From JAKEGK01 sp036507695 (GTDB lineage: Bacteria > Pseudomonadota > Gammaproteobacteria > SZUA-152): a stretch of 28,743 nt of DNA. The stretch is from NCBI GenBank assembly GCA_036507695.1, contig DATCIR010000068.1:1-28743 (forward strand), read 5' to 3'. Below are positions 1 through 7,216 of this stretch, one piece after another (position 1 is the stretch's first letter; every line of letters begins with the position of its first letter). The notes under the pieces were generated by a model. It was not told the DNA's origin, ran no database searches, and saw only the letters and a program-made list of their open reading frames with translations. Made by a program: the position numbers and the translations under genes.

Positions 1-210
1 GACGCCCCCGGCAGGAGACACCCGCACCGCTTTAACCTATGCTGCACACGGGGTGAGTAGTTACTAATTCGTTTAAAACTGACTCTTCGGCAAAATCCCG
101 CGGACGCGCATTTGACCACACGGCGTCTCTGCGGTAACTTATCTCGCCTCTTTATCCAGGTAAAGAGAGTAATAACCACCCCAATAAAAAAACCGCTGAG
201 GCAATCACCC
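1..210. other. Leader region upstream of xseB, no gene assigned
   Basis: No complete gene is visible here. One plus-strand frame stays open from base 2 to a TAA near base 67 and could be the tail of a gene outside the window, but it has no recognisable motif. A perfect 7-bp inverted repeat, CTCTTTA at 148-154 and TAAAGAG at 161-167, lies about 45 bp before the xseB start. The reading frame of xseB stays open back to an ATG at 112, but the extra 33 residues look unlike the family. Confidence 0.4.
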
Positions 211-459
211 GTGGCTAAAAAAATCCGTAAATCGATCAATTTCGAAGCCGCTATTGCGGAGCTGGAAGCGCTGGTGGAAGAAATGGAACGGGGTGATATC
301 AGCCTGGAGGACTCACTGAAAAAATTTGAACGCGGCATTGAGCTGACCCGAGCCTGCCAGCAAGCGCTGCAAGAAGCCGAGCAAAAAATTCAAATGCTGA
401 TTGAGAAAAAACAAGGTGATGAAATCGTTGACGTGGATGACCTTGATCAACCTGAGTAG
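211..459 (+). CDS. xseB: Exodeoxyribonuclease VII small subunit
   Basis: XseB is the small subunit of exodeoxyribonuclease VII, which degrades single-stranded DNA to oligonucleotides in the cytoplasm; several small subunits bind one XseA chain. The 82-residue product begins MAKKIRKSINFEAAIAELEA and carries the family core: FE-x-A-x-x-ELE, then LV-x-x-ME-x-GD near residues 26-34, SLEDSLKKFERGIELTR, and a helical C-terminus ending in acidic residues. The GTG at 211 is chosen because it gives the usual length of about 80 residues and has CTGAGG upstream; an upstream ATG at 112 would add an atypical basic extension. It is first in a plus-strand series with ispA and dxs, an order common in Gammaproteobacteria. 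The family is certain; the start is probable. Confidence 0.93.
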   Translation: MAKKIRKSINFEAAIAELEALVEEMERGDISLEDSLKKFERGIELTRACQQALQEAEQKIQMLIEKKQGDEIVDVDDLDQPE

Positions 460-573
460 CAATCCGTTCTCTAAGCTACCGCTATACCTTTATTTACAAT
501 TTACATTTACCATTGAATTTACATTGACCGTTTTTGACATGGCAGTTTGGGTTTAAACGGCAGTTAAGAACCT

Positions 574-589
574 GATTATTGAAATAATC
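574..589. repeat. AT-rich perfect inverted repeat before ispA
   Basis: GATTATT (574-580) and AATAATC (583-589) form a perfect 7-bp inverted repeat with a 2-base centre, 27 bp before the ispA start. The 156-bp xseB-ispA gap is otherwise AT-rich with several ATTTACA-like words. No convincing promoter was found, so the function of this site is unknown. Confidence 0.4.
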
Positions 590-615
590 ATTGAAACAAA
601 AATTGAGATAACACC

Positions 616-1506
616 GTGAGCCTGTCTTATTTCATGCAAACACGCCGCCAACGGGTGGAACACGCACTGGCGCAATGGTTGCCTTCACCGGCGGTCACGC
701 CGGAACGGCTGCATGAGGCCATGCGGTATGCCACGTTAAACGGCGGCAAACGCATACGCCCCATTCTGGTCTATGCAACCGGCGCCGCGCTCGCCATTCC
801 TGAACCACAACTGGACGGACCCGCTTGCGCGGTGGAGCTTATTCACGTGTATTCCTTGGTGCACGACGATCTGCCCGCCATGGACAACGACGAGTTGCGC
901 CGTGGTGTGCCCACTTGCCACATCAAATACGACGAAGCCACCGCGGTGTTAGCCGGTGATGCCTTGCAATCGCTGGCATTTCATATTCTGGCCCATGATG
1001 AAACCATGGTGCCCGATGCGCAGCGCCGGCTCGAAATGATTGATACCCTGGCCATCGCCAGCGGTTCACGAGGCATGGCAGGCGGTCAGGCAATCGACCT
1101 GGCGGCCGTGGGCAAGGAACTCACTGTGCTTGAGCTGGAAAACATGCATATTCATAAAACCGGCGCATTGATTCGCGCCAGCGTTAAACTTGCCGCGCTC
1201 AGCCGCGCCAATGTGGACCTGGAAGTGATCGACCGGTTGGATCATTACGCCAATTGCATCGGCCTGGCATTCCAGATCCGGGACGACATATTGGACGTGG
1301 AAAGTGATACTGCAACGCTGGGAAAAACCCAAGGTGCGGACGCGGCCCGCAACAAACCCACCTACCCCAGTTTGATCGGCCTGGTTAAAGCCAAGGCCAT
1401 GGCGGAAGAGCTGGTCAACCAGGCGCTGGAGAGCCTGGGCAAGTTGGGGAAAAACGCTGATTTTCTACGCGAAATCGCCCGTTATATCATCAACCGCCAA
1501 AGCTGA
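616..1506 (+). CDS. ispA: Farnesyl diphosphate synthase (geranyltranstransferase)
   Basis: IspA condenses dimethylallyl or geranyl diphosphate with isopentenyl diphosphate to give farnesyl diphosphate, the precursor of undecaprenyl phosphate, quinone tails and heme O. The 296-residue chain has the short-chain prenyltransferase signatures: GGKRIRP at residues 43-49, the first aspartate-rich motif DDLPAMD at 84-90 followed by RRG, GGQAIDL near 157, KTGALI near 181, and the second aspartate-rich motif DDILD at 223-227. The spacing DDx4D in the first motif is the bacterial FPP synthase type. Length matches E. coli IspA (299). The start is GTG at 616; an in-frame ATG at 634 is an alternative. It lies between xseB and dxs, so the product of dxs feeds its pathway. 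Confidence 0.97.
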   Translation: MSLSYFMQTRRQRVEHALAQWLPSPAVTPERLHEAMRYATLNGGKRIRPILVYATGAALAIPEPQLDGPACAVELIHVYSLVHDDLPAMDNDELRRGVPTCHIKYDEATAVLAGDALQSLAFHILAHDETMVPDAQRRLEMIDTLAIASGSRGMAGGQAIDLAAVGKELTVLELENMHIHKTGALIRASVKLAALSRANVDLEVIDRLDHYANCIGLAFQIRDDILDVESDTATLGKTQGADAARNKPTYPSLIGLVKAKAMAEELVNQALESLGKLGKNADFLREIARYIINRQS

Positions 1507-1545
1507 TATACTCTCCGGCTATTTCCCATTTTCACCTGACAGCCC

Positions 1546-3471
1546 ATGAAACATTCCGACGCGCCCGGCAATCCCGCCCCATCCATACTGGATGGCGTTA
1601 ACTCGCCCGCGGATGTGCGGCGCTTGACGAAAAAGGATTTGCGCCAGCTGGCGGACGAGGTGCGTCAGTTTCTCATCCATACAGTCAGCAAAACCGGCGG
1701 CCACCTGGCGGCCGGATTAGGCACGGTCGAATTGACGGTTGCCCTGCATTATGTGTTTAACACACCTGACGACCGCCTGGTGTGGGATGTCGGGCATCAA
1801 AGCTATCCGCACAAAATCCTCACCGGCCGCCGCGGGCAAATGCATACCATCCGGCAACAGGACGGCATCAAGGGTTTTCCCAGCCGCAGCGAAAGCGAAT
1901 ACGACACCTTCGGTGTCGGCCATTCCAGCACCTCCATCAGCGCCGCCCTGGGCATGGCGATTGCCGCGCAAAAAGAGAATAAACAGCGGGCGGTGGTTGC
2001 CGTGATCGGCGATGGCGCCATGACCGCGGGCATGGCCTTTGAAGCGCTGAATCATGCCGGTACATTGGACGCCAACCTGCTGGTCATCCTCAACGACAAC
2101 GATATGTCCATTTCACCCAACGTCGGCGGCTTATCCAACTACCTGGCCAAGATGCTGTCCAGCCGGCTTTATGCCGCGGCTAAAGAAGGCAGTAAAAAGG
2201 TCATGAGCAAAATGCCCACGGTCTGGGAATTGGCCCGGCGCGCGGAAGAACATACCAAGGGCATGGTGCTGCCCGGCACCTTGTTTGAAGAACTGGGCTT
2301 TAACTATATCGGCCCGATAGACGGCCACGACATCGACACCCTGGTCACCACGCTGCAGAATTTAAAACATATGAGTGGCCCGCAGTTTTTGCATGTGGTC
2401 ACGAAAAAAGGCAAAGGTTTTGCACCGGCGGAAGACAACCCCTGCGCGTATCACGGTGTTACCACGTTCGATCCCGAGACCGGTGAGATTTTTAAACCCG
2501 CGGCAAGCGATAAAACCTCAGGCCCGACGTACACCCAGGTGTTCGGCGACTGGATTTGCGACATGGCGGCACAGGATGAACGCCTGATCGGCATTACCCC
2601 CGCGATGCGCGAAGGTTCCGGGCTGGTGCGTTTTTCCGATGCCTATCCGGACCGTTATTTTGATGTGGGTATCGCCGAACAACACAGCGTAACCCTGGCC
2701 GCGGGCATGGCCTGCGAGGGCTTGAAACCGGTGGTTGCGATTTATTCCACCTTTTTACAACGCGCCTATGACCAGTTGATCCATGATGTCGCTTTGCAAA
2801 ATCTTCCCGTGCTGTTCGCGATTGACCGCGCCGGGCTGGTCGGCCCCGATGGCCCCACCCATGCCGGCACGTTTGATTTGAGTTTCATGCGTTGCATTCC
2901 TAACATGGTCATTATGGCGCCGGCCGATGAGAATGAGTGCCGGCAAATGCTGTATACGGGTTTCCAGTATAACGGCCCCAGTGCCGTGCGTTATCCCCGT
3001 GGCAAGGGACCCGGCGCCCGCGTCGCACCGGCCATGCAGGCCCTGGACATCGGCAAGGCGCAGACCCTTTTCAACGGTAAGGACATTGCCATAGTGGCGG
3101 TGGGCAGCATGGTGCCCGCCGCGATGGCCGCCGGCCAAAAACTGGGGGCCACCGTGGTCAACTTGCGGTTTATCAAACCATTGGATGAACAGCTATTACT
3201 GCACCTTGCCAGCAACCACCGTTACCTGGTCACCGTAGAAGAAAATGCCATTCACGGTGGCGCCGGAAGCGCGATCAATGAATACCTGGCGTCGGTGAAT
3301 GTCACTATTCCCATATTGAACCTAGGGATTCCTGACCGTTTTATTGAACAGGGGACCCGCGAACAATGTCTCACTGCCTGTGGACTCGACACTTCTGGTA
3401 TAATGCGCGGCATTAAAAGCTTTTTAAGCCAGCACGCTTGCGATAATTCACAAAATACCTTAGCATTTTGA
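1546..3471 (+). CDS. dxs: 1-deoxy-D-xylulose-5-phosphate synthase
   Basis: DXS joins pyruvate and glyceraldehyde 3-phosphate, using thiamine diphosphate, to make 1-deoxy-D-xylulose 5-phosphate, the entry step of the MEP isoprenoid pathway. The 641 residues show the expected order: the SKTGGHL motif with His53, the GHQSYPHK motif at 83-90, the thiamine-diphosphate GDGAMTAGMAFEALN motif at 155-169, the transketolase pyrimidine domain with GIAEQHSVTLAAGMA, which holds the catalytic Glu, DRAGLVGPDGPTHAG, and a C-terminal domain with HGGAGSAI. Length is close to E. coli Dxs (620). It begins 39 bp after ispA and ends only 7 bp before queD, so all are probably cotranscribed. Confidence 0.98.
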   Translation: MKHSDAPGNPAPSILDGVNSPADVRRLTKKDLRQLADEVRQFLIHTVSKTGGHLAAGLGTVELTVALHYVFNTPDDRLVWDVGHQSYPHKILTGRRGQMHTIRQQDGIKGFPSRSESEYDTFGVGHSSTSISAALGMAIAAQKENKQRAVVAVIGDGAMTAGMAFEALNHAGTLDANLLVILNDNDMSISPNVGGLSNYLAKMLSSRLYAAAKEGSKKVMSKMPTVWELARRAEEHTKGMVLPGTLFEELGFNYIGPIDGHDIDTLVTTLQNLKHMSGPQFLHVVTKKGKGFAPAEDNPCAYHGVTTFDPETGEIFKPAASDKTSGPTYTQVFGDWICDMAAQDERLIGITPAMREGSGLVRFSDAYPDRYFDVGIAEQHSVTLAAGMACEGLKPVVAIYSTFLQRAYDQLIHDVALQNLPVLFAIDRAGLVGPDGPTHAGTFDLSFMRCIPNMVIMAPADENECRQMLYTGFQYNGPSAVRYPRGKGPGARVAPAMQALDIGKAQTLFNGKDIAIVAVGSMVPAAMAAGQKLGATVVNLRFIKPLDEQLLLHLASNHRYLVTVEENAIHGGAGSAINEYLASVNVTIPILNLGIPDRFIEQGTREQCLTACGLDTSGIMRGIKSFLSQHACDNSQNTLAF

Positions 3472-3478
3472 TCAACTA

Positions 3479-3865
3479 ATGGCAGTTTCTTATAAATTAA
3501 AGATCGTGACCGATTTTGCCTCAGCGCATACGTTGCGGAACTACCCTGGCGCGTGCAGCCAAATGCACGGGCACAACTGGAAAGTGGAAGTTGAAGTCAT
3601 CGCCACTGCCCTGGACAAAGCCGGCATGGGCATTGATTTCAAGGAAATCAAAAAGGCGACCAAGCAGGTTACCGCGGAACTGGATCACCGTTATCTCAAT
3701 GAGATCAAGCCATTTGATGAGATTAATCCAACGGCGGAAAACCTTGCGGCATTTATTTATAACGGCGTGGCGGAGCTACTGAATAACGGCCGGGTTCGGG
3801 TTACCACGGTGACGTTGTGGGAAACGGATCGGGCCTGCGTGAGTTACTCCGAGCACCAGCATTAA
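3479..3865 (+). CDS. queD: 6-carboxy-5,6,7,8-tetrahydropterin synthase (QueD)
   Basis: QueD converts 7,8-dihydroneopterin triphosphate to 6-carboxy-tetrahydropterin, the second step to the 7-deazaguanine of queuosine. The 128-residue protein has the T-fold zinc site, His17 plus His30 and His32, and the catalytic Cys26 in CSQMHGH. The CxxxHGH spacing distinguishes QueD from the PTPS-III type that replaces FolB in folate synthesis, whose motif carries Glu. LDHRYLN near residue 81 and the C-terminal WETDRACVSY, which supplies the pterin-anchoring Glu, also fit. The ATG is 7 bp after dxs and the stop is 16 bp before folE2, whose product is its substrate. No queE, queC or queF is in the window. 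Confidence 0.93.
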   Translation: MAVSYKLKIVTDFASAHTLRNYPGACSQMHGHNWKVEVEVIATALDKAGMGIDFKEIKKATKQVTAELDHRYLNEIKPFDEINPTAENLAAFIYNGVAELLNNGRVRVTTVTLWETDRACVSYSEHQH

Positions 3866-3881
3866 AAGAGACAGCATTTAC

Positions 3882-4631
3882 GTGAACAAACAATCTGACG
3901 CTTCAAAAGTTACCGAACTTGAAATCGCTGATGTCCAAAGCAGCGCGGACAAGCGCAAATTGCCGATTAACAAGGTCGGTATCAAGGATATCCGCCACCC
4001 AATCCGGGTGCGCGACCGCAGCGGCGGCGAGCAACATACCATCGCTAACTTTAATATGTACGTGAACCTGCCCCATAATTTCAAGGGCACCCATATGTCA
4101 CGTTTCGTGGAAATCCTAAACCAGCACGAACGTGAAATCTCGGTGCGTTCGTTCAAGCACATTCTCTCGGAAATGGTCGAACGCCTGGAAGCCGAAGCCG
4201 GACATATCGAAATGTCGTTTCCCTACTTCGTCAATAAATCCGCGCCGGTATCCGCCGTGCAGAGCCTGATGGATTACGATGTCACCTTTTTGGGTGAAAT
4301 CAAGAAAGGTAAAAAATCCACGATATTAAAAGTGCTCGTGCCCGTGACCAGCTTGTGCCCCTGTTCCAAAAAGATTTCGGACTATGGCGCCCATAATCAA
4401 CGATCGCACGTGACCGTTACGGTCCGCACCAATGAATTTGTCTGGATTGAAGATATTATCGACATCGTGGAACAAACCGCGTCCTGTGAATTGTATGGCC
4501 TGCTGAAACGGCCCGATGAAAAATTTGTGACGGAGCGCGCCTACAATAACCCCAAATTCGTGGAAGACATGGTGCGGGACATTGCCGTCAAACTCAACGA
4601 AGACAAACGTATTGATGGTTATATTGTCTAG
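3882..4631 (+). CDS. folE2: GTP cyclohydrolase FolE2 (type IB)
   Basis: FolE2 hydrolyses GTP to 7,8-dihydroneopterin triphosphate and formate, the shared first step of tetrahydrofolate and queuosine synthesis. It is the alternative enzyme to FolE and can work without zinc. The 249 residues contain the FolE2 signature around 154-174, PVTSLCPCSKKIS then GAHNQRS, with the catalytic Cys159, a second Cys161 and His171. YVNLPHNFKGTHMSRF near 60-75 is also typical. The start is GTG at 3882 with AAGAGA upstream. It follows queD directly, so the pair makes consecutive enzymes. FolE2 genes are often Zur-regulated under zinc starvation; I see no separate promoter in the 16-bp gap, so this copy probably depends on the upstream operon promoter. 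Confidence 0.96.
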   Translation: MNKQSDASKVTELEIADVQSSADKRKLPINKVGIKDIRHPIRVRDRSGGEQHTIANFNMYVNLPHNFKGTHMSRFVEILNQHEREISVRSFKHILSEMVERLEAEAGHIEMSFPYFVNKSAPVSAVQSLMDYDVTFLGEIKKGKKSTILKVLVPVTSLCPCSKKISDYGAHNQRSHVTVTVRTNEFVWIEDIIDIVEQTASCELYGLLKRPDEKFVTERAYNNPKFVEDMVRDIAVKLNEDKRIDGYIV

Positions 4632-4673
4632 TCGGAAAATTTCGAATCGATCCACAACCATTCCGCCTACGCG

Positions 4674-4729
4674 TTAATTGAAAAAAACATGCATGCCCTT
4701 TAAACCGGGCGTGCATGAAGCGCAATTAA
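4674..4729. terminator. Two-tier inverted repeat with A/T tract after folE2
   Basis: The inner arms CATGCATGCCC (4688-4698) and GGGCGTGCATG (4707-4717) pair over 11 bp with one G-T wobble around an 8-base loop. Outer arms TTAATTG (4674-4680) and CAATTAA (4723-4729) extend it. The A run at 4681-4687 becomes a T run only when read on the minus strand, so it is a canonical intrinsic terminator for minus-strand transcription, though the flanking genes are both on the plus strand. It probably separates folE2 from the next gene. Confidence 0.5.
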
Positions 4730-4747
4730 TTCCGAATTAACCTCTGC

Positions 4748-5449
4748 ATGAAACCCGTTGCTATTTTCCGTCACCTGGAATGCGAAGGACCCGGCTACTT
4801 TGCGGAGTTTCTTAACCAACACCAAATCCCACACACCCTGATCCGCATCGACCAGGGTGACCATATACCCCCATCGATCAGCGGCTACTGCGCCCTGGTT
4901 TTTATGGGCGGGCCCATGAGTGTTAATGATGACCTGCCGTGGATTGCCGAGGAGCTATCGCTAATCCGGCAAGCAGTCAAATACGACATGCCGTTGCTCG
5001 GTCATTGCCTGGGCGGGCAATTGATTGCCAAAGCGCTGGGCGCAACGGTCAGCAAAAACCCGGTGAAAGAAATCGGCTGGCATCCGGTTGCCAAACAGCC
5101 TAATCCGCTTACGGAAGACTGGCTAAGCGGGTTACCCGATGAATTCGAGGCGTTTCACTGGCATGGAGAAACGTTTTCCATTCCGCATGGCGCACACTCT
5201 TTACTGTCGAGCCGGTATTGTCACCACCAGGCATTTGCCATCGGCAATACCCTGGCACTGCAATGTCATGTTGAAATGACCGAATCCATGGTACAGGAGT
5301 GGACCACCGAATACGCCAACGAACTCCGCGCACCTTCGGCCAGCATACAATCGGGAGAATTAATCCTGGACAGGTTGGAAACTAAAATCAGCCAGCTCAA
5401 TTCCATCGCTGATAAAATCTATCAACGCTGGATTCGCGCGTTAGCGTAA
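4748..5449 (+). CDS. Class I glutamine amidotransferase (GMP synthase-like domain)
   Basis: This 233-residue protein is a stand-alone class I glutamine amidotransferase, a family that hydrolyses glutamine and channels ammonia to a partner. The triad is visible: Cys87 in GHCLGGQ and His174 with Glu176 in CHVEMT. GGPMSVNDD at 54-62 and FHWHGETF near 136-143 are typical of the GMP-synthase-like subgroup. It lacks the ATP pyrophosphatase and dimerisation domains of GuaA, so it is not GMP synthase itself. Relatives include gamma-glutamyl-polyamine and other hydrolases, and the substrate cannot be told from sequence. No obvious partner lies next to it. The start ATG at 4748 has only a weak Shine-Dalgarno site. 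Confidence 0.85.
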   Translation: MKPVAIFRHLECEGPGYFAEFLNQHQIPHTLIRIDQGDHIPPSISGYCALVFMGGPMSVNDDLPWIAEELSLIRQAVKYDMPLLGHCLGGQLIAKALGATVSKNPVKEIGWHPVAKQPNPLTEDWLSGLPDEFEAFHWHGETFSIPHGAHSLLSSRYCHHQAFAIGNTLALQCHVEMTESMVQEWTTEYANELRAPSASIQSGELILDRLETKISQLNSIADKIYQRWIRALA

Positions 5450-5459
5450 CGGTGCTCAA

Positions 5460-5640
5460 CTAAGGTTTATTGAACTAAGATTTATTGAACTAAGATTTAT
5501 TGAATTAAGGTTTACTGAATTAAGGTTTATTGAATTAAGGTTTATTGAACAAATGACAGGCTGAACTGAGGTTTACTGAACGAGATTTTTTTGAACTGTG
5601 GTTGATTGAACAAAAGTTTTTGAAACTCAGATTTTTGAAA
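5460..5640. repeat. 15-bp AT-rich tandem repeat array
   Basis: Six consecutive 15-bp units run from 5460 to 5549, with consensus YTAAGGTTTATTGAA: units start at 5460, 5475, 5490, 5505, 5520 and 5535. After a 16-bp divergent unit (5550-5565), degenerate units of about 15 bp continue to about 5640, each ending in TGAA or TTGAA. The last two near-perfect units are identical, which suggests recent slippage. The array begins 10 bp after the amidotransferase stop and ends just before the stop of the minus-strand small membrane protein, so it fills the convergent gap. On the minus strand one frame reads as a five-residue periodicity, but there is no start codon or ribosome site, so I do not call it coding. 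Confidence 0.85.
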
Positions 5641-5656
5641 ATTAGGTATCGAAAAA

Positions 5657-5899
5657 TTACGGCCAGGTTTTGCTGACCAATTTCGATGCTGGCATTTCCG
5701 TTTGCGATACACGGCGATGATACGATGCGCCGCTGACTGGCGCCGCATTGCCCGCGGACCCAATCGCTCTATAAGGTTGACTGTAAGCGCCGGTACTTAA
5801 CTTATCATTCTTGTTCGAACCCAGCATCATGGTCACAATAACCGCCAAAATGACAAACACTGCCAGTACCGTCATTAAGTCCAGTTTAAACGCATTCAT
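5657..5899 (-). CDS. Small single-pass membrane protein, unknown function
   Basis: An 80-residue product starting MNAFKLDLMTVLAVFVILAV. Residues 9-27 form one clear transmembrane helix after a short N-terminus; the rest, about 53 residues, is polar, Ser/Ala/Gly-rich and presumably disordered. The ATG at 5899 is preferred over upstream starts because it has GGAG eight bases upstream on the minus strand. A plausible sigma-70 promoter lies about 110 bp upstream at 6012-6040. I do not recognise the family. The gene ends within about 20 bp of the 15-bp repeat array. It is likely real because of its ribosome site, promoter and helix. Confidence 0.6.
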   Translation of the reverse strand: MNAFKLDLMTVLAVFVILAVIVTMMLGSNKNDKLSTGAYSQPYRAIGSAGNAAPVSGASYHRRVSQTEMPASKLVSKTWP

Positions 5900-6011
5900 T
5901 GTTGACTCCGTTTGAATTTTCTCATTTATTCTCAGCATCGTTCAGCGCTAATTCGTAACACTGAAACCACGGCAATCACTCACCGCGGCCACATTTGTTT
6001 ATGGCGGACGC

Positions 6012-6040
6012 AGTGTAAAGCATGGCTGATTATTACTCAA
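6012..6040 (-). promoter_or_regulatory. Candidate sigma-70 promoter for the small membrane protein
   Basis: On the minus strand a -35 element TTGAGT (6035-6040) and a -10 element TACACT (6012-6017) are separated by exactly 17 bp. Each matches four of six consensus bases. Transcription would give a leader of roughly 100 bases before the ATG at 5899. This is a reading by eye and no start site is known. Confidence 0.4.
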
Positions 6041-6116
6041 TAGGGTGTGACGAAATTAACAGTTTGGGCAGATTAAGAGAACTTTGCGGCAGAAAAACCG
6101 GACCGGGTTCACATTT

Positions 6117-7073
6117 TTAGCGTGGATAGACCGGCGATGGTTCGCCTGCCCCAGATGGCCATTGTTCGCTCACCACAAATCCACGGGATAATTCCTGCCA
6201 GTCACCGGATTCCATTCTGGCCATTTGAGCAACCAGCAAGGACTGCTGCCCGTGCGCGAAATGCCGCGCCAGATAATCCTTCAGTTCCTGCTGATCCAGC
6301 AACCGGGCATCGTGCTCCGGTGTGATAACTTTTAAGGCCAGCCATTCCAGCCGGGGTAGCACCATCCAACGCTGATCCGCCGCGCTTGCCGGCAACTCCA
6401 GGTGATTAAACCGGGTCCACCAGCCTTGCAAGTGGTTGGGCGCGATGTAATCTGGTAATTCTTGTGGCAGCGCTTGCTGCCGCTGACTATTCATAGGATA
6501 GAACAGATAACCCTTGAAAAAGGTCTGGGCCTTCACACTTTGAAAACCCAAGTGTTCCAGCAGCCTTTTGCCTTGCGGGGTCGAACCCAGCGTTAGTTGG
6601 TGATTGAATACCCGGTCCAGTTTGATATCAAGCCGGTCTTTCGCGTTCGGCCCGTACCAATGAGGCATTTCACGGTCAGTTGGACAATACAAATAAAACT
6701 TTACCGCAGTCTCCCAATGCTGCAGCGTATCACCACTACGGGTTGTGAATAGAAAATCAAACTCACCCAGCACGCGTTTTTGGTCGTACACCCGAACCTG
6801 CGAAGCAAAATACTCGCCGGCAATTCGCTGCTGCAACCAGAACGCAACCAATGTCTCGAAGTAATAACCGAGACGGCGAGTATTGTGTTCTTTAAGTTTT
6901 GAAATCAATAAATCCGGCTGATGATCCAACTCCAGCAACCAATCAACGTTGCCGTGGTAGATGGCTTGGCAAATGTCATTCGATACGACAGCCGGCATTG
7001 CGCTCAGCAAACTGGGACTTGCCATAACCCAGGCAAGGTCTCGTACCGAAGAATGGCGGAATGGCGGGGTCAC
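6117..7073 (-). CDS. DUF1853 family protein
   Basis: The 318-residue protein matches DUF1853 in its N-terminal VRDLAWVMASPSLL (10-23), RRLGYYFETLVAFWL (66-80), GEFDFLF (103-109), HWETAVKFYL (119-128) and GPNAKDRLDIKLDRVFNHQL (141-160). The pattern of Glu73, Asp106, and Glu121 with Lys125 resembles a PD-(D/E)XK nuclease-like core; this is my inference and no activity is established. The start is GTG at 7073 with AGGA eight bases upstream. A terminator lies between this gene and the lipoprotein gene upstream on the same strand, so it is probably transcribed on its own. It is a cytoplasmic protein with no signal peptide or membrane segment. Confidence 0.85.
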   Translation of the reverse strand: MTPPFRHSSVRDLAWVMASPSLLSAMPAVVSNDICQAIYHGNVDWLLELDHQPDLLISKLKEHNTRRLGYYFETLVAFWLQQRIAGEYFASQVRVYDQKRVLGEFDFLFTTRSGDTLQHWETAVKFYLYCPTDREMPHWYGPNAKDRLDIKLDRVFNHQLTLGSTPQGKRLLEHLGFQSVKAQTFFKGYLFYPMNSQRQQALPQELPDYIAPNHLQGWWTRFNHLELPASAADQRWMVLPRLEWLALKVITPEHDARLLDQQELKDYLARHFAHGQQSLLVAQMARMESGDWQELSRGFVVSEQWPSGAGEPSPVYPR

Positions 7074-7139
7074 CTATGAATCCTAAACCGAAACGCGGCG
7101 GTAACCAATGGGTGTTTGTCATGCTCAAACCGCCGCTGG

Positions 7140-7179
7140 AAAAACTTAAGGCCTGATGCCGTCTAACAGCATCAGGCCT
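7140..7179 (-). terminator. Intrinsic terminator of the Calx-beta lipoprotein gene
   Basis: A perfect 11-bp stem, AGGCCTGATGC (7149-7159) with GCATCAGGCCT (7169-7179), surrounds a 9-base loop. Read on the minus strand it is followed by TAAG and five T (A run at 7140-7144). It lies about 40 bp past the stop of the lipoprotein gene and 75 bp before the DUF1853 start. Confidence 0.75.
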
Positions 7180-7216
7180 GCACCGGACTTTCCGCTTCAA
7201 TTTCCCTTTGTGGCTA

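Noticed and set aside
112..210. Extension of xseB to the ATG at 112
   Set aside because: It would add 33 atypical residues to a family of about 80; the GTG at 211 gives the normal N-terminus.
5460..5640. The 15-bp repeat as a CRISPR array
   Set aside because: The units are contiguous with no unique spacers, are too short, and no cas gene is present.
5542..5763. A 73-residue minus-strand frame across the 15-bp array with five-residue Phe periodicity
   Set aside because: It lies in another frame over the small membrane protein gene, which has the ribosome site and helix; the periodicity comes from the 15-bp repeat.
7076..7156. A 26-codon plus-strand ORF starting ATGAATCCT, ending in the terminator stem
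   Set aside because: It begins 3 bp from the DUF1853 GTG on the other strand, has a poor ribosome site, and its end is explained by the terminator hairpin. No known family.
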